From assembly GCF_022539505.1 (NCBI RefSeq), contig NC_061511.1, forward strand, positions 31,878,620 to 31,942,619: a stretch of 64,000 bases of DNA. Direction: 5' to 3'. This DNA is from Lolium rigidum. Taxonomy: Eukaryota > Streptophyta > Magnoliopsida > Poales > Poaceae. Positions 58,201-64,000 of the stretch are shown in pieces. The notes beneath the pieces were generated by a model that had not been told where the DNA came from, did no database searches, and saw only the letters and a list, made by a program, of their open reading frames with translations. Both the position numbers and the translations under genes were made by a program. Within the stretch, counting starts at the first letter, position 1. Each line of letters starts with the position of its first letter.

Positions 58201-61154
58201 TAAATAACTCGAAAATAATAGACATACCGATTCATTTCTACCCAGAGAGACTGACCAGTGGGTCCATTGACTGGGTCAATTGCCACGCGGGTAAAGACCA
58301 GTCAATGATACCAAGAGACCCCACCGGCCACGTTGGCCTCACCGGCGTTTAAACGTCGGCGGTCAGTACACGGTGGCGCCGCCGATTTAGGGCACCCCGA
58401 GATGCGTGGTTAGGGTCATTCGAACGAGCACTGCAAGACAAAGCTAATGGTGGTCTCGCTTTTCTAAGGGGAGCATCGGAGCATCACCGGCAACCAGGTG
58501 CTGCGGCGGTGAGCTCCGGCGAGATCTCGAAACCGAGATACAGAGGGATCTAGGATGCTCAAGTGGACTCTAAAGATGCGTTGACTCACCCTGAGGATGA
58601 TGGTGTGCTCGATGGCGACGATTGGTGACCGTGGCAAGCCGTATTTTGCGGATCCCGGCGATGGCCGGAGAAAGGGAACACCGAAATTGGCGTCGCTCCG
58701 AGATCCCCTTCTCGATTCCTTCCGCCAGGAGTACCTACATCGCCAGGCGCATACAACGAGCTACTACACGGAGCTTGGGGTGGTCTCCTTCGTCGGATTC
58801 GTCCTCAACTCCGGCGACAGTGAATGGATAGTGGTGAGAGATAGAGAGGGTTATAGAGGGAATGGAGGGGCGGAGATGAACAAGGGCTTCACGGAGCTTC
58901 TGCTCGAGTTTTTATAGGCCGAGGGAATCATTGAGGCCGCGACACGACGACGACGATGGTCAGGAGGTGGCGGTGCCTGGAGAGTTCTCTGGACGCAGAT
59001 CTTTCTCTTCTGGATATGCTCGGACGCGAATCGATTAGTGCAAGTCTTGAGCGTCTTGTTGGCGTCCGAATCCGTGCTTATCATCGACGAGGGCGTCGCC
59101 CGACCGGCATGGTCGCGCTCGTCGTCGCCGGGGAAGAAGAAGAACGAGGCTTTTCTCTTTGCACGATTATTGACGCACGCGAAACGGTAAGTGGCTTTGG
59201 GCTGGGCCGCGTCCGGGCTGTGTTGGCCTGCTCGGCCGGTGCGGTACTTGGGCTGCGAAATGGTGGTGATGGGCTGCTGCGGTCCGGGTAAGCCAGGTAA
59301 GCTTCTTCTCTTCTTTTCTATTTTCTCGTTTTTATTTCCTGGTTTCTATTTTATGTTTTGAATTCAAATTTGAATTCTGTTTTGTTTTGCAGGTTCTAAA
59401 TTATTTGAATATTATAACAATTTGATAATGATACTCACTGTCTTGTTTTGTATTTAAACAACCATTTATAATTGATTAATTTTGGTTCTTATGAGGTACA
59501 AGTTAAGACTCAAATAGATATTATTTTAGGGTTCATCTCAATTGCTTTTAAATTTAGAAATCACATATGTTTAAATTCTTTTAAAATTTAGACATGTGCA
59601 TGGTGAACATATTATATTTTTCTATTGCTTAACCATAGTGATTACTCACATATAGTTGAATTATGGCTAGAGTTCAACAAATGGAAAAGGGTATGGAATT
59701 GGTTCATGATTTTATGTGTGTGATAGTTCTTAGGGTTTAAGAATTTGATGATGCTTCATTAATTGAAATATAAAATAGGCATGAGGCATGGCAGGGTTTT
59801 ACTTTTAATCCAAAGTGATACTTGGATTGAAATGCAAAGGTGACCTAGGGTTTTAGTTGTGATCACCCAATTGATACACAACCAAGAATTAGGATATGAA
59901 CATAAGCTTTGATTATGTTTTATTGGCTAGCTAGGGTTACTCTAGTGTTTGGATAAATAAGGTTTAGGTTTAATGACATTACTCCTCCATACAAGGCATG
60001 AGGATTGGTTTGGGGTTAACTATTGGTGACATACTTATTATTTTATGTGATAGATGAGATCTATTAATCATATGTTTTTAACTTATCATCTATATTTACA
60101 AGGTATAATCATGCATTAGACAAGATCCACTTATTCCTCACTAATCCCTCCTTATTATTCCTCTCATCACACTCATCCTAGATTCTTAGGGTTTATAATT
60201 AATACTAAGTGGTGATGATTATGGAATTGGTTTTCTAAGGTATTGCTATTGGAATAGGGTTCTCACCTCCAAGATCCAATATTGACTTGAACATCTAGGA
60301 TTAGTACTACTCTAATATTCTTGTATGCACATGACTATGGTTAGTATTATAACTTCTCTCACTTCTCCATGTCTTGGAATATCCTAAGGTCCTACTCAAG
60401 AGATGATGATATGATCCTCTAAATATATGGTTTGCCTAGGAATTCTACCTTGGTATCTTATGTAGCTTGTTCTTCAGGAAATCTGATAAACCTGCATCTT
60501 GTGGTATGCCTCCACCTCCTAGCTTCTTCATCTTGATCCTAACTAATTCACATGGAAGGTCTCAAGTGTTTGGTTTCCTTGTAGCATGGTACAAGATGCT
60601 CATATGGATGAAGGGTGTGGCTCTATTTATAGGCTTGGGCAAGCTCTAGTATCATGACACATAGGTGGTGACTCTTGTGTTGGTTTGATGAGTAAGGTGC
60701 TTGGGTGTCATGCTCTCATCCATAGCAATCCTTTGAGCATGAGGTGGCAAAGCTTGGAAAGCAAGTCATGTAGATATTTTTCTCCTATGTGGCAAGATCA
60801 TTATCCTCTCATATGATTTATTTTTGGATAGCCAAGTGGCATTTGTTACTAAATATCTTGTGGATGGTTTTATTATTGTGGATGAGTCACTATATCATAT
60901 TGGATTGGATTTATATTATAATATTGATCAAAAGATCAAGGTTGAAGGTTATTCCTCAAATTTGGATAGTTGGTTTTGATTTCACCAAGGCATGATCATA
61001 TGAGTTTCAAAGTACTCATAGTCAGTTTGATTCAAATAGTTTGAACTATAAATCATAATGTAAATGGATTTAGTTTTATGATATTCCATATACTTAATAA
61101 GTTATGATTTAAATAAAAATGTGTGGCTTTTATGCACTTTAGACCCTGTGGTTT
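55209..61154 (-). mobile_element. Long AT-rich LTR-like sequence, minus-strand promoter, no coding capacity
   Basis: This is 5.9 kb without a gene. On the minus strand CCTATAAAAACTCG (58919-58906) is a TATA box followed by a GC-rich leader (58900-58300), the usual layout of an LTR promoter. On either side lie AT-rich stretches. AGGGTTT occurs at least ten times between 56.5 and 60.3 kb. The size and lack of genes suggest a long-LTR or LARD-type retrotransposon fragment. Precise ends were not found. Confidence 0.5.
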
Positions 61155-62328
61155 TGTTATCACCAGATTTTGGCTAAATCAGGAGGTGGGCCGCGATCAA
61201 GATGGGCTTGAAAGATTACACATGAAAGATCTATGAAGCGGCCTTGCACGGAGAATTTGGGCTAAGTTGCCCGTGTATCTTTAATTATGGTAGATTGTAT
61301 CTAGATTAAAAGTTAGAGTTTATCTCGTGCACGGTTTAGTGCACGCCCACATTAGAAAGTCCGCTGGACTATAAATATGTACCTAGGGTTTATGGAATAA
61401 ACAACAACTCACGTTCAACCCCAAACAAACCAATCTCGGCGCATCGCCAACTCCTTCGTCTCGAGGGTTTCTATCGTAGTAGCGACATGTCGCCTAGATC
61501 GCATCTTGCGATCTAGGCGAGCACAAGCCCCACGTTGTTCATGCGTTGCTCGTATCGAAGCGCTTTTGATGGCGAGCAACGTAGTTATCATAGATGTGTT
61601 AGGGTTAGCATTGTTCTTCGTTTAAGCATGCTTACGTAGTGCAACCCTTGCATATCTAGCCGCCCTCACACCTATCTCGGTGTGGGGGCGGCACCCCGCT
61701 TGATCATTATTTAGTAGATCTGATCCGTTACGATTGCTCCTTGTTCTACAAGGATTAGTTTAATATCCGCAATAGTTAGGCCTTACAAAGGGGGAGGATC
61801 CAGTGGCACGTAGGGTGGCGTTCGCAAGTCCTAAACGGGATGTTCCGAGGATCAACTTCATGTTGGTTTTTAGGCCTTGTTTAGGATCGGCTTACGAGCA
61901 CCGTGCGTGGCCGCGAGGCCCAACCTCGGAGTAGGATGATCCGATTATGCGGTGAAAACCCTAAATCGTCGTAGATCTCATTAGCTTTATCTTGATCAAG
62001 CAGGACCACCAAGTATTCGTGCACCCCGTACGAATCATGGGTGGATCGGCTCTTTGAGCCGATTCACGAGATAACCTCGAGAGCCGATCGAGGCTCGTAT
62101 TTAACGTTTACATGTATGCCCCGCAGAAACTAAGCGAGGCATCCCCATCACCTTCCCGACCGTGTATAGGTCGGTGGCACGCCCTTGCACTTCGCATCGC
62201 CGCGTGTGACCGAAGAGCATTGCGGGCCGTCGCTCGGAGGGGTCTCAGCCAGCCGCAGCTCTAGGCTCTTCCCGGCTCTACGGTGTTGACAAGGCCGCTG
62301 CCCGCCGGTGGGTTTTGGCGAGTCAACA
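61155..62328 (+). mobile_element. Gypsy-like 5' LTR (element C), plus strand
   Basis: The 1174 bp LTR starts TGTTATCACCAGATTTTGG and ends GGCGAGTCAACA. It is the same family as 47878-49048 but in the opposite orientation. A TATA-like ACTATAAATATG lies at 61369-61380. It is followed by CATTCCGGCACGCCCGGTGG, the primer-binding region, so this is a 5' LTR. Confidence 0.85.
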
Positions 62329-62499
62329 CATTCCGGCACGCCCGGTGGGACCAACGTCTACATCAACCACATCGCCATCTACATCTGAGATGGCGGGCGG
62401 CACGCCAGTCACGTGCGATGAGATCAAAGCCATCCTCGAAGCCGAACTCATCGGCTCTTCCCACCAAACCCACTCCCATGGCGTCAGGGGGAGGGGTTC
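62329..62499 (+). mobile_element. Primer-binding region and gag start of element C
   Basis: After the LTR comes CGGCACGCCCGGTGGGACC, a tRNA-complementary type sequence. Then an ATG at 62390 begins a frame MAGGTPVTCDEIKAILEAEL. The frame is cut at 62500 by another LTR. Confidence 0.7.
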
Positions 62500-64000
62500 T
62501 GTAACAGGCCAACTTTGTTAATCAAATAATGTTACTAAGTTGTCATGAGCATGCATGCATTTGCATTTAAAATTTTGAGAAACTTTGCACTAAAATATGT
62601 TGAAACAATGTTGCAAATAGTGGTAGTTTGCTCTAATAAAAATTTGTGCAAAAACCCCCTCAAATTTTGGGTCAAAACACCCCAAAAATCATCAAAGTTG
62701 GCCCTGTTTTTCTTTTTTCTGGGAAAACCCTGAAGACCAGGGGGGTTTTCGCAAAACCGCCCCTTGTCTTCTTCCCCCACGCAGGCAGCCAGTGCAGCTG
62801 CCTGTCGCTGCCGTGGCCGTGGATGGCGCCGGCGGCCTGGATCCTCCCCGCCGCCCTCGAGCGCCTATAAAGCCCCGCGCCGCCGCCATGGACAACCCTA
62901 GCCCGCCTCCTTTTTCCCCCTTTCTCCTCATCTCTGCAAGGGCACGGCCAAACCCTAGCCCGGCCGCTCACCGTCGCCGCCGTTCCGCTCGTCCCCGAGC
63001 CCCGCCGTGACGCTCCGCAGCTCCGCCGTGAGCTGCTCGTCCTCCTCCACCAACACACGCAAGCCGGGAGCCCTCTACCGCGAGAATCGGGCCCCGCCTG
63101 AGCCGCCGGCCTCCGCCGCTCGCCGGCGATTCCGGCCTTCCCTCGCTTCGCCGTCGACACTGGAAGCTTCGCGGTGAGCTCCTGAGCATCCTGGTGCTCC
63201 TCCCCTCGCCGTTTGCTGCCTGTAGCGTCCCGGCGACGTGCGCCCGACCCCGGCCTCCGCGGAAGCTCCGCCGCCGGCCGGCTCCGGCGACCTTTGGCGG
63301 GCGGCGCCACCGCCAAACGGTCGCCCGCGTCGAGCTGCGTCGGATGCCCCCAAGCGCGCGCCCGAATTTGGCCTCCATCGGCCGATTGCCGTGGCACTCG
63401 AGAGCTCAAGGTCGTGCCGACGTCGCATGACGTCGCATGACGCAATAAAGCTTTTTCTTATTTCCGTTATTTTTCTGTAATTGATAAATAATTCATATTA
63501 AATCATAAAAATATAAAATTATATATCATTTCGATCAGAAAAACATTTCCTATTCGTTTATACATGTCTCATACATGTTTGAAACAATTAAATGTGAAGC
63601 TTATTAGAGAACCCTAATACACCCCTCTCATATGGCGGTGTCCGATGCCGGAACCCCATTAAATTGACGATGCACCTAGGGTTACTCAATTCTATTAACA
63701 TGACATATCATTCATCTTGTATGCGCATTGCATTATGCCATGTGGTGATTGTTTATTCCCCTTTCCGGTGTTTGGTTCTTCGCGATAGGATCTGAGCCGA
63801 GTCCGACGTCAACGCCACCGAAGAACAGTACTCCATCCGCCGAGGGACAAGGCAAGCCCTAACCTGGTTCATCTATGTTTTTGAAATGTTTATCTCGTGG
63901 TTCCTACATATCGCATACGATTCAACTCGTCTTTTATCGGTAGATAGAGTTACCCTATCTATTGCATGTCCGACCTCTGTAGCCTCGATACCCTGATCCA
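62500..64000 (+). mobile_element. LTR of element D inserted into element C gag (continues past the window)
   Basis: TGTAACAGGCCAACTTTG starts abruptly inside the gag frame. The layout is LTR-like: an AT-rich U3, a TATA box CTATAAAGCC at 62868-62877, then a GC-rich leader (62880-63430) whose open frames on both strands reflect composition only. The 3' end is not reached within the window. Confidence 0.65.

Noticed and set aside
62672..63445. 257-aa minus-strand frame and other long frames
   Set aside because: They lie in the GC-rich leader of an LTR, are open in several frames and are Arg/Gly-rich. They are not genes.
1..64000. CRISPR array, tRNA, rRNA or organellar insertions
   Set aside because: No regularly spaced short repeats, cloverleaf-type sequences or plastid/mitochondrial genes were recognised anywhere in the window.

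Overview
This 64 kb window is nuclear DNA of a grass, most likely a Triticeae species (wheat, Aegilops or barley type). The evidence is few intron-containing genes, a strong 5'-to-3' GC gradient in the largest exon, and a dense, nested mix of LTR retrotransposons, LINEs, a CACTA end and many MITEs. One 100-N assembly gap lies at 55053-55152. I see no bacterial operons, CRISPR arrays, rRNA or tRNA genes.

Positions 1-29 kb and 34.6 kb hold the real genes. The last three exons of a GH20 beta-hexosaminidase gene (94-783) are followed by 1.6 kb of 3' flank and a remnant of the upstream region of a MAP kinase phosphatase gene. From 18.8 to 27 kb the same unit appears again: a 5'-truncated beta-hexosaminidase copy with 11 in-frame exons (19965-23593), the same 3' flank, the same upstream region, and this time a complete MKP1 gene (CDS 26869-29079 joined to 34571-34624, 754 codons). 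The layout fits a tandem duplication whose left breakpoint lies in a hexosaminidase intron and whose right breakpoint lies in the MKP1 upstream region. The junction was later filled with about 16 kb of repeats. Identity between the two copies is patchy, which suggests gene conversion.

Positions 2.4-18.8 kb are the filled junction. They hold an unidentified minus-strand multi-exon candidate (4.36-5.37 kb), two tandem MITEs, a 207 bp tandem duplication, two Tourist-like MITEs with visible TAA target duplications, a GC-rich Harbinger-like element, a candidate Pack-MULE with 32 bp perfect inverted ends, a LINE 3' end, and direct repeats.

Positions 29-47.6 kb cover the 5.5 kb MKP1 last intron, itself full of transposons, then a B3-domain pseudogene in a Harbinger-like end, a decayed minus-strand LINE, four diverged copies of a 0.2-0.6 kb repeat, a hAT MITE with a perfect 8 bp target duplication, two fold-back MITEs, and one small two-exon gene of unknown function (45080-45527, 111 aa).

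Positions 47.6-64 kb are almost entirely retrotransposons. A CACTA terminus is followed by a minus-strand gypsy-like 3' LTR. A second, nested element carries an oppositely oriented, intron-containing protein of the 'putative gypsy type transposon' family. After the gap come about 6 kb of an AT-rich long-LTR-like sequence, a plus-strand LTR of the first family with its primer-binding region and gag start, and another LTR inserted into that gag. I found no clear new molecular system. The most informative biology is the hexosaminidase-MKP1 duplication and its later rearrangement.
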